This document shows, in pieces, positions 33,562 to 42,148 of a stretch of DNA of 64,000 bases (within the stretch, counting starts at the first letter, position 1; the number at the start of each line of letters is the position of its first letter). The DNA comes from GCA-003244245 sp963822695 (lineage in GTDB: Bacteria > Actinomycetota > Actinomycetes > Mycobacteriales > Pseudonocardiaceae): the NCBI GenBank assembly GCA_963822695.1, contig CAWGJH010000007.1:1-64000 (forward strand). Direction: 5' to 3'. The position numbers were made by a program, and so were the translations under genes. A model generated the notes under the pieces. That model made no database searches, was not told the DNA's origin, and was given only the letters and a program-made list of their open reading frames with translations.

Positions 33562-34772
33562 CTCGCTCCTCCGTGGGGGCCCGAGTCGGCCTCCAGCGCG
33601 GCGGTCGCGCTGCGGTAATAGTCCTGGGCCGCCGCGACGCCGACCCCGAGCTCCACCTTGGCCCCGGCGTCGGCCAGCGACATCTCGGCGCTGGCCAGCG
33701 CGGCAAGGCACATCACCTCGTTGAGATCGCCGAGGTGGCCGATCCGGAACACCGTGCCCGCCACCTTGGCCAGACCGCCCCCGAACGACGTGCGGTAGCG
33801 GTGGAAGCCGATCCGGCAAACCTCCGTAGGGTCCACGCCCTCCGGGGTGCGGATCGCCGTGACGGTGTCGGAGTACCACTGCGGATCCAGCGCGCACAGC
33901 GACAGGCCCAGCGCGTCCACCCCGCGACGGATGCCCTCGGCGAGCCGGTGGTGGCGCTGGAACACCCGCGGCAGGCCTTCGTCGAACAGCAGGTCCAGCG
34001 AGCACCGCAGGCCGTGCAACATCGGGGTGGGCGGAGTGTAGGGGAAGTAGCCGCGGTCGTTGGCCGTGCGCATGTCCTCGAAGCTGAAGTAGCAGCGCTC
34101 CATCGTGGAGGACTTGTTCGCCTCCAACGCCTTGGCGCTGACCCCGAGCATGGACATCCCCGGGGGCATCATCAAGCCCTTCTGCGAGCCGGTCACCGCC
34201 AGGTCGACGCCCCAGGCTTCCTGCTCGAACGGGATCGACGCCAGCGAGGACACCGCGTCGACGAACAACAGCGCGTCCGAGCCGGCCGCGTCCATCACCC
34301 GCCGGACACCGGCGATGTCGGAGGTCACCCCGGTGGCCGTCTCGTTGTGGCAGGCGAAGACGCCCTTGATGGTCTTGTCCTCGGCGAGGTGGCGCGCGTA
34401 GTCCTCCAGCGGCACGCCCTCACCCCACTCCCGGTCAATGCAGATCACGTCGAGGCCCAGCCGCTGCGCCATACTGGCCCAGAGGTGGGAGAACTGGCCG
34501 AAACGCGACATCAGCACCCGGTCGCCCCGGTTGAGGGTGTTGCTGATCGCCGCCTCCCACGCCCCGCTACCAGAGGACGGGTACATGAATACCCGGCCGG
34601 TCTCGTTAGCGAAGACCTTCTTCAGATCGGCGAACAGCGGCAGGGTCAGCTCGGGGAAGTCGGGGGCCCGGTGATCCTGCATCGGGACGTTCATCGCCCG
34701 GCGCACCGCGTCCGGGACGTTGGTCGGACCGGGGATGAACAGGTGTATGGGTCCGTTGGGCATGGCCGTCAC
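33558..34772 (-). CDS. sgaA: serine-glyoxylate aminotransferase
   Basis: A 404-residue class V PLP aminotransferase. It starts with IHLFIPGPTNVPDAVRRAMN, has GRVFMYPSSGSGAWEAAISN for PLP phosphate, FVDAVSSLASIPFEQEAWGV with the ring-nitrogen Asp, and the Schiff-base Lys in AVTGSQKGLMMPPGMSMLGV. It converts serine + glyoxylate to hydroxypyruvate + glycine, the central step of the serine cycle. GTG 34772 overlaps the glyA stop as GTGA and the gene overlaps mcl by 4 nt. Confidence 0.93.
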   Translation of the reverse strand: MTAMPNGPIHLFIPGPTNVPDAVRRAMNVPMQDHRAPDFPELTLPLFADLKKVFANETGRVFMYPSSGSGAWEAAISNTLNRGDRVLMSRFGQFSHLWASMAQRLGLDVICIDREWGEGVPLEDYARHLAEDKTIKGVFACHNETATGVTSDIAGVRRVMDAAGSDALLFVDAVSSLASIPFEQEAWGVDLAVTGSQKGLMMPPGMSMLGVSAKALEANKSSTMERCYFSFEDMRTANDRGYFPYTPPTPMLHGLRCSLDLLFDEGLPRVFQRHHRLAEGIRRGVDALGLSLCALDPQWYSDTVTAIRTPEGVDPTEVCRIGFHRYRTSFGGGLAKVAGTVFRIGHLGDLNEVMCLAALASAEMSLADAGAKVELGVGVAAAQDYYRSATAALEADSGPHGGAS

Positions 34773-36100
34773 CGCCCTTCGGGGCTGGGTACTTGGGGGC
34801 TGGGTACTTGGGGGTTGGGTGTGAGCTGCGGGTACAACGGGTAGCGCTGGGCGAGCACCCGGGTGCGCTCGCTGAGTGACGCTCTCGTGGCGTCGTCCAG
34901 ATCACCGGTGAGCGCCTCCGTAATGATCGTGCCGATCTCGCGGAAGTCGTCTTCCTGCAGGCCCCGGGTGGCCAGCGGGGCGGTCCCGATCCGCAGGCCG
35001 GACGCGACGGCCGGCGGTCGGGGGTCGAAGGGGACCGCGTTGCGGTTGACGGTGATCCCGATCTCGGCGAGCCGGTCCTCGGCCTGCCGCCCGTTCAGCG
35101 GGGATTCCCGCAGGTCGGCGAGCACCAGGTGGGTGTCGGTGCCACCGGTGAGCACGGTGAGACCGCCGCCAAGCATCTCCTCGGCGAGCGCGCGGGCGCC
35201 GGCGCGGGTGCGCCGTTGGCGCTCCCGGAACGGTGGCGACGCGGCGATCTTCAGCGCGACCGCCTTGGCGGCGATCACGTGCATCAGCGGGCCGCCCTGC
35301 CAGCCTGGGAACGTCCGAGAGTTGATCTTCTTCGCGAATTCCTCCTTGCAGAGGATCATCCCGCTGCGTGGCCCGCCCAGGGTCTTGTGGATCGTCGTGG
35401 TGACGACGTCGGCATAGGGCACCGGGTTGGGGTGCTCACCGGCGGCGACCAGGCCGGCGAAGTGCGCCATGTTGACGACCAGGTAGGCGCCCACCTCATC
35501 GGCGATCTCGCGGAAGCGGGCGAAGTCGAGCTGGCGGGGATAGGCCGACCAGCCGGCGAGGATCATCTTCGGTTGATGCTCCTTGGCCAGCCGGGCGAGC
35601 GCGTCCATGTCCACCCACGAGGTCTCCCGGTCCACCCCGTAGGGCACCACGTTGTAGTGCAGCCCAGAGAAGTTGAGCCGCATGCCGTGGGTGAGGTGCC
35701 CGCCATGGTCGAGCTTCATCCCCAGGAACGTGTCGCCGTGTTCCATCAGCGCGCTGTAGACGATGGCATTGGCCGAGGCGCCGCTGTGGGGTTGCACGTT
35801 GGCGTGCTCGGCTCCGAATAGCTCCTTGGCCCGGTCAATCGCCAACTGCTCAGCCACGTCAACGTGCTCGCAACCGCCGTAGTAGCGCCGGCCCGGGTAG
35901 CCCTCCGCGTACTTGTTGGTGAGCACCGAGCCCTGGCAGTCCAGGACGGCCTGGGGCACGAAGTTCTCCGAGGCGATCATCTCCAGGGTGTGCTGCTGGC
36001 GGGCGAGCTCGTGTGCCAGCACCTCGGCGATCTCGGGGTCGACCGCGGAAACCGGCTTGGTGAAGAAGTCAGCGGGCAAGTCAGCGGGCAGAGCACTCAT
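34769..36100 (-). CDS. glyA: serine hydroxymethyltransferase with Asp-to-Asn change at the PLP ring site
   Basis: A 443-residue SHMT, first gene of the serine-cycle operon. It has HTLEMIASENFVPQAVLDCQ, NKYAEGYPGRRYYGGCEHVD, VQPHSGASANAIVYSALMEH and the Schiff-base Lys239 in VVTTTIHKTLGGPRSGMILC. The residue that normally contacts the PLP pyridine nitrogen is Asp (VDMAH; Asp200 in E. coli); here the sequence is VVNMAHFAGLVAAG, Asn210 (codon AAC). The C-terminus ends in a duplicated PQVPSP motif made by a short tandem repeat at about 34783-34816. Whether activity is kept is open. The rest of the protein is normal, including length. Confidence 0.92.
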   Translation of the reverse strand: MSALPADLPADFFTKPVSAVDPEIAEVLAHELARQQHTLEMIASENFVPQAVLDCQGSVLTNKYAEGYPGRRYYGGCEHVDVAEQLAIDRAKELFGAEHANVQPHSGASANAIVYSALMEHGDTFLGMKLDHGGHLTHGMRLNFSGLHYNVVPYGVDRETSWVDMDALARLAKEHQPKMILAGWSAYPRQLDFARFREIADEVGAYLVVNMAHFAGLVAAGEHPNPVPYADVVTTTIHKTLGGPRSGMILCKEEFAKKINSRTFPGWQGGPLMHVIAAKAVALKIAASPPFRERQRRTRAGARALAEEMLGGGLTVLTGGTDTHLVLADLRESPLNGRQAEDRLAEIGITVNRNAVPFDPRPPAVASGLRIGTAPLATRGLQEDDFREIGTIITEALTGDLDDATRASLSERTRVLAQRYPLYPQLTPNPQVPSPQVPSPEGR

Positions 36101-36261
36101 CGGCGAATCCTCGGCTCGTAGGGAGGCGGACGGGGCGGTCGTGGGATAGCCGGCGGCCGGCTCGGCGCGCTGTGTCGTTGCAGAATCTACCGCCGCTGAG
36201 GCTCGTGAACTTGTGATCCCGATCCCCCCATCCTGGCAGCATCTCGACGGGGTGCCCAGAC

Positions 36262-36304
36262 AGACAGGCCTGTCTCATGAGCGCTCCCAGGCGAGCGCTC
36301 CCAG
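36262..36304. promoter_or_regulatory. palindrome and direct repeat upstream of glyA
   Basis: A perfect 14-bp palindrome AGACAGGCCTGTCT (36262-36275) is followed by two copies of GAGCGCTCCCAG (36279-36290 and 36293-36304). They lie about 160-205 nt upstream of the glyA start, in the only sizeable gap before the operon (36101-36395). They are good candidates for regulator binding, but no regulator gene is adjacent. I see no clear glycine riboswitch. Confidence 0.4.
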
Positions 36305-36395
36305 TCCGGGGGTAGTGCCTGCCGCTCAGCATGTTACTCATAGCCGTCGCTCTTGACCGTATCCCCAGCTCGGTTTTTTGAAGAAGGATAACATC

Positions 36396-37262
36396 CTACG
36401 ATGGTAGACATGCCAACAGTACGGTCCGGGTAAGGTCCTCGTCGAAGTAGGGGAGCATACTAGTAAAGTCGGGACAAGAGTTCACTTCAAGTATGAGCGG
36501 ACCACACGCCGTTCGCACAATGTCGATTCCGGCATGACCAAGCCCAAGGGCGCGAGCCGCATCTTCAGCCAACGTGCTCTCGTTCGGTGTCAAGTTGACG
36601 GGATGCTGCGTTGCCCCGCGCGCGACGTTGCTTCGCCACTCGTTCCCGGCGGCGGTCCGCAGAGTCGCCGCCAGTAAATGACTACCCGTTATCACAGCCC
36701 TGATGCTGCGCCCATGGAATTCCGTAACTTCCGGTTGTAAGATCAGCGCCCCGGGTCCCTCGGATGTAAGTTCATGAAAGGCTTGCGTCAGGACGGCGGC
36801 ATGTTCAGCGCGACGAACCCATCGCCCCTTTGCTCCATGTGTGCGCTTGATGACCACCGGGTATTGAATCTCTCCCGCCACCGAGAGCGCGCGTTCCAAG
36901 TCAAGCGGGCAGATGGTGCTCGGCACCTGCGGAAGTGAGGCGCGCGACAACTGGACCGCTGTCGCCGCTTTATCGTCCGCCGTCAACACGCTATCAACTG
37001 GGTTCTGCATGTACGCTCGCCGGGAGAGTATACGGAAAGCATGTACCGCTGTCGGGTACCCAAAAAGAAGATAAGGAGCAAGGCTGTCAATGTCAATAAC
37101 CCCCGCCGCGTCGCGGACTGTCGTTTCTCCCTGTAAGCTGATGTCAACGGTGAGCGTCGAAAGGTCAATAACTCGAACGGGAATATCAAGTTCGGCAGCC
37201 CCTTCGACAAGCCGAGTGGACACGTTGGTGTTATACGGGTTGCGTGCGATGCCAAGCGTCAT
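36396..37262 (-). CDS. RimK-like ATP-grasp ligase 2
   Basis: A 288-residue ATP-grasp protein. It begins MTLGIARNPYNTNVSTRLVE; the ATP-binding lysine segment is YPVVIKRTHGAKGRWVRRAE, followed by ILQPEVTEFHGRSIRAVITG and the metal site GIDIVRTACGPLILEVNSCP. The layout is that of RimK/LysX/GshB-type ligases, which join an amino acid to a carboxylate. ATG 37262 overlaps the stop of the first ligase as ATGA. Substrates are unknown; the upstream FemAB-like and MurJ-like genes suggest an envelope or lipid-linked acceptor. Confidence 0.82.
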   Translation of the reverse strand: MTLGIARNPYNTNVSTRLVEGAAELDIPVRVIDLSTLTVDISLQGETTVRDAAGVIDIDSLAPYLLFGYPTAVHAFRILSRRAYMQNPVDSVLTADDKAATAVQLSRASLPQVPSTICPLDLERALSVAGEIQYPVVIKRTHGAKGRWVRRAEHAAVLTQAFHELTSEGPGALILQPEVTEFHGRSIRAVITGSHLLAATLRTAAGNEWRSNVARGATQHPVNLTPNESTLAEDAARALGLGHAGIDIVRTACGPLILEVNSCPDFTSMLPYFDEDLTRTVLLACLPS

Positions 37263-38170
37263 GCGGCGGCGCCTCCCAACCGACGTGTCATGGCAAGTTG
37301 GAGTATAGCGCCCGCGACGTCTTCGCCGGTCACGGCAGAAATACCCGCGAAACCGGCCCACGCGTCAACCTCGAGGACCCGAATGGTTCCGTCATCGTCC
37401 TCGATCAGATCGACACCTCCATAGTCAAGTCGGCAGGCTTCCAGTGCCGCCACCGCAGTGGATGCCGCCGGGTGATCTCTAGGAAGCTGGGTGGGGGTTG
37501 CGCCAAGCGTGAGGTTGGCCCTGATCTCCCCGGGAGCCGCTTGGCGCTGCATCAACGCCACGCAAACACCATCCACCACAAAAGCACGCAAGTCGCGGCC
37601 GCCTCCCCCGATTAAAGGCTGGGCAACGTAGTGCTCCCTCGCGAGCGACAAAGGAGACCGTTGTTCGATAGTGCCCTCCCAGGCGGCCAGGAGTTCACCC
37701 GTTGACCTCCAAGCGCGGATTCCTTCGCCTCGAACCCCATGGGCTGGCTTCAGAATCACGCCATGATGATCTACAAGAGGCTGCAGGGCCGCTGTGCTCG
37801 GCTCAACGAAAGCGATCGTGTGGACGATCGGCACCTGAGCTCGGTGCAACGCAAGGTAAGTCAACAACTTGTCTCTCGAACGATACGCGGCAGCTGGTTC
37901 GTTCAGGACGATGATTCCTTCGGATGCCCACAGTTTTAATGCGGGAATCACGATTCCTTGAAATGCCGCGACCGTGCGGTGCAGGATGATTCCCGGTCGT
38001 ACCGGCTTGCCGTCATAACAGCCCGAGATCCACCCGTCCATGCAGTGAACCTGAAGCCGGTGGGGTTCCCACGTCGTGAGCCGGATGCCACGACTCCGTG
38101 CGGATTTGCATAACAACTGCCAGTTAGGATACCGCACATTGGGATAGTGCAGCACCACGATCTCCGTCAT
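37259..38170 (-). CDS. RimK-like ATP-grasp ligase 1
   Basis: A 303-residue ATP-grasp protein, start ATG 38170 (MTEIVVLHYPNVRYPNWQLL). Visible elements are YRSRDKLLTYLALHRAQVPI, the lysine segment HGVILKPAHGVRGEGIRAWR, QPLIGGGGRDLRAFVVDGVC and GGVDLIEDDDGTIRVLEVDA. The last is where most relatives have EVN; here the metal-binding Asn is Asp (EVDAWAGFAG). An in-frame ATG at 38212 adds 14 atypical residues. It is coupled to the second ligase by ATGA, so the two probably act in sequence or as a pair. Confidence 0.8.
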   Translation of the reverse strand: MTEIVVLHYPNVRYPNWQLLCKSARSRGIRLTTWEPHRLQVHCMDGWISGCYDGKPVRPGIILHRTVAAFQGIVIPALKLWASEGIIVLNEPAAAYRSRDKLLTYLALHRAQVPIVHTIAFVEPSTAALQPLVDHHGVILKPAHGVRGEGIRAWRSTGELLAAWEGTIEQRSPLSLAREHYVAQPLIGGGGRDLRAFVVDGVCVALMQRQAAPGEIRANLTLGATPTQLPRDHPAASTAVAALEACRLDYGGVDLIEDDDGTIRVLEVDAWAGFAGISAVTGEDVAGAILQLAMTRRLGGAAA

Positions 38171-38276
38171 CGCATGGATTGTACACGTTTGGCTACCTCG
38201 TGTGGTCCTCAAGTCACCGCCGCATTGCCCGCCTCTTGCTCCCGATTAACCGGTAAGGTTTGCTGGGCGCGCTGGC

Positions 38277-39377
38277 TCACCTACCGGGGCGCGCACGCCG
38301 CACGACAGCTAGCACAACTTGCTTGGCGGCGCTGCGACACTTCGCTTCGGCAGCCGCCGTGGGAAGTGTCTCTAAGTAGTAGGCGTACACGGGAACTTCC
38401 CGCGCTCCAAAAGTATTTTTGAATCTCTTCAGCTCCTCGGTTTGGTATAGGCCGAAGTCGTAGCTCTGTCGTTCATCGGCACATGCGGCCTCGATGGCGT
38501 AACGATGGAGGAGTTCATTCGCGCCGGTGCCACGCGTCAGTTCCTTGTTCATGGCCCCCCGCCAGTAGGTAGCCCGCAGACCTCGCGTGAGGACGAAAAT
38601 GCCAGCGAGAGGTTCACCTCCCCGCCACGCTATCCACACGGTGCAACGCTCACCCATCCTCCGTGCCACTGTCGCAAACTTGCTCTGCGGGTCGCGGCGC
38701 TGCGCGCGCCAGCGCATTAATGATAACGGATGACCCCGCTCCTGAGCCCATCTGTCAACGGAGCTCCGATACAGCACGTCGAAGACAGGAACGAGTCGTC
38801 CAGTATTGTCCGACTCCACAACAACACCCCGTCGTTCTGCTTTTCGTGAATTGGATCTTACTTTACTTGTGAACCGTTCCGACCACACCGTGGAAAAACC
38901 ACCGCGGAGATCGAGCACCTGTGCGGTCAGGGCGGTGGAATGCATTGTACTCGGAGCCACTGATGCCCATATCGAGGCGTCGTCCCCACCCACCATGATG
39001 CGGGTGCGCAGACCGGGATGGCGTCGGATCTCCTGGATCAGCGCCCGGGTCTGCCTGGGCGACGCTGGACCTCCTTCGCTGAGGAAACCACTCGCATCAG
39101 CACCGAGACCCCATCCCTGCGGCGGTGATTCGAATAGTCCCATGAATGAAGGAATCCCGGCCTTTCGCAGACGAGGCAGGATCAGTTGCCGTCCATCTTC
39201 TCCCCGGAACAGTAAAGTTGCGTCCGAGAAGCGACCGGAACTGCATATGCAGTCAGTCCACTCAGGTGTCTTCGAGAGCGCGATGCTCTCGTCCTGGGCG
39301 ACTAGGTCTTCCCAAGCGGGACGGGCAGCTACACCTTCCGCTTCAATGGACATGCGATAAGTGTGAGAAAGAACCAT
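38277..39377 (-). CDS. FemAB/CelD-like GNAT acyltransferase, copy 1
   Basis: A 366-residue protein of the double-GNAT FemAB-like superfamily (Acetyltransf_6 type). The diagnostic segment is WSERFTSKVRSNSRKAERRG, followed by VPVFDVLYRSSVDRWAQERG, CTVWIAWRGGEPLAGIFVLT and ATYWRGAMNKELTRGTGANE with the C-terminal QSYDFGLYQTEELKRFKNTF. FemAB relatives transfer aminoacyl or acyl groups to peptidoglycan precursors or polysaccharides. It is a close paralogue of the gene at 41033-42148, and the two flank the MurJ-like gene. Two ATP-grasp genes follow 106 nt downstream. Confidence 0.8.
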   Translation of the reverse strand: MVLSHTYRMSIEAEGVAARPAWEDLVAQDESIALSKTPEWTDCICSSGRFSDATLLFRGEDGRQLILPRLRKAGIPSFMGLFESPPQGWGLGADASGFLSEGGPASPRQTRALIQEIRRHPGLRTRIMVGGDDASIWASVAPSTMHSTALTAQVLDLRGGFSTVWSERFTSKVRSNSRKAERRGVVVESDNTGRLVPVFDVLYRSSVDRWAQERGHPLSLMRWRAQRRDPQSKFATVARRMGERCTVWIAWRGGEPLAGIFVLTRGLRATYWRGAMNKELTRGTGANELLHRYAIEAACADERQSYDFGLYQTEELKRFKNTFGAREVPVYAYYLETLPTAAAEAKCRSAAKQVVLAVVRRARPGR

Positions 39378-39428
39378 GTGGCCGACCCTTCTCGATACGA
39401 TGTTCTTTGACCTGGGCGGCAGTTCGAG

Positions 39429-41036
39429 TCATGACGTCTCACTGGTCCGTCGCGCCATGGTGGCCCGTAGCACTAGTGCATAGACCCCGAGCGCTACGAT
39501 CCCGCCTAGGGTGAGAACTGCGAGGTTGCTGAGCTGGCCGCCGCCGTGGACATGCTGGATCCACCACACTGCGGCAGTCACCGGCACCATCGCGACCGTG
39601 GCCACGAGCGCGCCGGCAAGGGCTCGGAGTTCGATGAATCGCTCGGGCCGGATCACTCGGCGCAGCCGAGTCAGCACCATCCCGGCGGCGGCGAGCTCAC
39701 CGACCAGGATGGCCACCACCAGCCAGACGAGGCGCGACCCATCGGCTGGCATGAGCAGGGCCGCGGCGGCGACCACCACTGTCACGCCGAAAGCCACTTC
39801 ACTGGCCCGTCGCGGAATGCGGTCGTCCAGGCGCGCGTAGAGCGCCTGGCAACCGAGGTCGCACATCCCGCCGACCAATTGGGCTACCGCCACCACCGCC
39901 AAGCAGGTGGCGAGTGGACCGATCAGGGCCGCATGGCGCAACTCACCATTGGCGAGAATGTTCGCGGTGGGTCCGGAGAGCACCGCGAGCAACACCAGCA
40001 GTGGCAAGCTGGCGATCACGGCGTAGGACAACCCTTGGCGCCATGCTGAGCCGAACGTGACGGGGTCCTCGCGATGGGCGGCGTGCGCCAGCCCGGGCAG
40101 CGCGGCCATCGACACCGCACGGGCACTGACGTAAGACAGTGAAAACAACATGGCGTAGGACAGTTGCACGACGAACACGCCACCGGGTACCGAGCCGGCC
40201 AGCGCGAGCAGCACGTACATCGCCGCTGCCGGGCAGGCCGCCACCCCGATCGAGCGCGCCAACCTGCGGGTCACGGCGACGGCCTCGGAGTCATGCCGCC
40301 AGCGCATCGACGGGAGAGTCAGCAGACCCACCCGCGCCGAACCGAACAGCTGCAGTGCCGCGTGTAGCGCGACAGCCGATGTACTGCCCACCCCGAGCGC
40401 GATCACCAGGCCGACCGGCACGTGATCGATGTCAAGGCCGGTCCCGTAATACCAGCCGGTCAGCACCACCGTCACGATCAGGACGACGTTCTCCACGGCC
40501 GGAGCGGCCGACGCGAGCGCGAAGCGCCCACGCGCCCGTTGGGCGGTCATGCCGAGATAAGCCAGGCAGTTCAGCAGGACCTGCGGTGCGACAAGCAGGA
40601 CCAGCAGCGTGGTCAGCCACAAACCCCGAGTCCGTTGCGCGGGATCAGGAATCCCCAGGCTCAGCGTCCAGGCCACCATCGGGGCGGCAATCATCAGCAA
40701 CGCGACGACCGCGGACGAGACCGCGAGTAGCCACCCGGCCACCCGGCCGAGCACCTCCCGTGCCCTGGGCAGACCTCCGGCGCCGATGGCGCGGACCACG
40801 CCGGGCACCAGCACCATCGCCAGTACCGGCCCGGCGATCAACGTGAACACGATGTTCGGCACGACGTAGCCAGCCTGGAAGCAGTTGGCGAAATAGGTGG
40901 GTCCCAGCACCGCGCCGATCACGACCACCCGGAGCAATCCGGTGGCCCTGCTGACCAGTGTCCAGCAGGCAACGATGGCCGAGTTCCGCGCCGTGGTGGT
41001 CGGTGTTTCACTCTCTAGCGTTGTCACCACACTCAC
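39429..41036 (-). CDS. MurJ-like lipid-linked oligosaccharide flippase
   Basis: A 535-residue polytopic protein of the MVF/MOP superfamily with 13-14 hydrophobic segments. The start IVACWTLVSRATGLLRVVVI and GPTYFANCFQAGYVVPNIVF matches the MurJ N-terminus (SR.TGL.R, A..F..A...PN). It lacks the long C-terminal pseudokinase extension of mycobacterial MviN. It may flip a lipid-linked precursor modified by its neighbours. GTG 41036 overlaps the stop of the upstream FemAB-like gene (GTGA). It is probably a paralogue devoted to this cluster, not the housekeeping copy. Confidence 0.83.
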   Translation of the reverse strand: MSVVTTLESETPTTTARNSAIVACWTLVSRATGLLRVVVIGAVLGPTYFANCFQAGYVVPNIVFTLIAGPVLAMVLVPGVVRAIGAGGLPRAREVLGRVAGWLLAVSSAVVALLMIAAPMVAWTLSLGIPDPAQRTRGLWLTTLLVLLVAPQVLLNCLAYLGMTAQRARGRFALASAAPAVENVVLIVTVVLTGWYYGTGLDIDHVPVGLVIALGVGSTSAVALHAALQLFGSARVGLLTLPSMRWRHDSEAVAVTRRLARSIGVAACPAAAMYVLLALAGSVPGGVFVVQLSYAMLFSLSYVSARAVSMAALPGLAHAAHREDPVTFGSAWRQGLSYAVIASLPLLVLLAVLSGPTANILANGELRHAALIGPLATCLAVVAVAQLVGGMCDLGCQALYARLDDRIPRRASEVAFGVTVVVAAAALLMPADGSRLVWLVVAILVGELAAAGMVLTRLRRVIRPERFIELRALAGALVATVAMVPVTAAVWWIQHVHGGGQLSNLAVLTLGGIVALGVYALVLRATMARRTSETS

Positions 41037-42148
41037 CTATCCGTGCGCGCAAACCGCATGACAGCTCGGATGGCCTGCTTGGCAGCGTCGTAACACTTGG
41101 CTTCGGTAGCTGCCGTGGGAAGTCTCTCGAAATAGTAGATGTGCACGGGGACTTCACCTGCTCCAAAAGTACCCTTAAATCTCTTTAGATCGACAGTTTG
41201 AGATAGGCCGAAATCATAACTCTGCCGTTCGCTGGCGCATGCGGACTCGATCGCGCAACGATGGAGAAGTTCGTTCGCGCCGGTGCCGCGCGAACGTTCT
41301 TTGTCCATCGCGCCCCGCCAGTAGGTGACGTGCGGACCTCTCGTCAAATTGATTATGCCAGCGATAGGCTCGCCCTGCCGCCACGCTATCCACACAGTGC
41401 AACGCTCGCCCAGTCTGCGTGCTACTGTTGCGAATTTGTTCAGCGGATGTTGGCGCTGCGCGAGCCAGCGCATTAACGTTAACGGATAACGTCTCTCCTG
41501 AGCCCATCTGTCAACGGAGCTCCGATACAGCACGTCGAAGACGGGAATCAGCCGTCCAGTACTGTCCGACTCCACAACAACGCCTCGTCGTTCCGCTTTC
41601 CGGGAATTGGATCGCGCCTTGCTTGTGAACCGTTTCGACCAGACTTCGGAAAAACCACCGCGGAGATCGAGTACCTGCGCGGTCCGGGCGATGGAATAGA
41701 CCGTGCTTGGAGCCACTGATGCCCAGGCCTGGGCATCGTCCTTACCCACCACGATGCGGGTTCGCAGGCCGGGATGACGTCGGATTTTCTGGATCAGGGC
41801 ACTGGCCTCTCTGGGCGACGCTGGCCCTCCTTCGCTGAGGAAACCGCTCGCATCGGCGCCCAGATTCCAATGGCGCGGAGGTGATGCGAATAGTCCCGGG
41901 AAGGAAGGGTTTTGCAGGCGAGGCAAGATTATTCGACGTCCATCTTCTCCTCGAAACAGCAACGTCGCGTCTGAGAAGTGATCGGAACTGCATATGCAAT
42001 CGGCCCATTGTGGTGTTTTCGAGAGCGCGATGCTCTGGTCCTGGTCAACCAGGTCTTCCCAGGCCGAACGTGCATCTATACCTTCTGCTTCAATAGACAC
42101 GCGATAGGCTTGCGGAATCACGATTGTGGCCAGCCTCTCTCGATGCAT
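41033..42148 (-). CDS. FemAB/CelD-like GNAT acyltransferase, copy 2
   Basis: A 371-residue paralogue of copy 1, with long shared stretches (for example NSRKAERRGVVVESD, DVLYRSSVDRWAQER, GERCTVWIAWR, RGTGANELLHR, QSYDFGL). The core GNAT segment is WSKRFTSKARSNSRKAERRG. Differences cluster in small patches, as expected after duplication and partial homogenisation. I use ATG 42148 (MHRERLATIVIPQAYRVS); an open frame continues to 42418 but has no homologous character. It is the first gene of the five-gene cluster. Confidence 0.78.
   Translation of the reverse strand: MHRERLATIVIPQAYRVSIEAEGIDARSAWEDLVDQDQSIALSKTPQWADCICSSDHFSDATLLFRGEDGRRIILPRLQNPSFPGLFASPPRHWNLGADASGFLSEGGPASPREASALIQKIRRHPGLRTRIVVGKDDAQAWASVAPSTVYSIARTAQVLDLRGGFSEVWSKRFTSKARSNSRKAERRGVVVESDSTGRLIPVFDVLYRSSVDRWAQERRYPLTLMRWLAQRQHPLNKFATVARRLGERCTVWIAWRQGEPIAGIINLTRGPHVTYWRGAMDKERSRGTGANELLHRCAIESACASERQSYDFGLSQTVDLKRFKGTFGAGEVPVHIYYFERLPTAATEAKCYDAAKQAIRAVMRFARTDR

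Noticed and set aside
36101..36395. Glycine riboswitch upstream of glyA
   Set aside because: I looked for the conserved aptamer cores and found only a palindrome and direct repeats.
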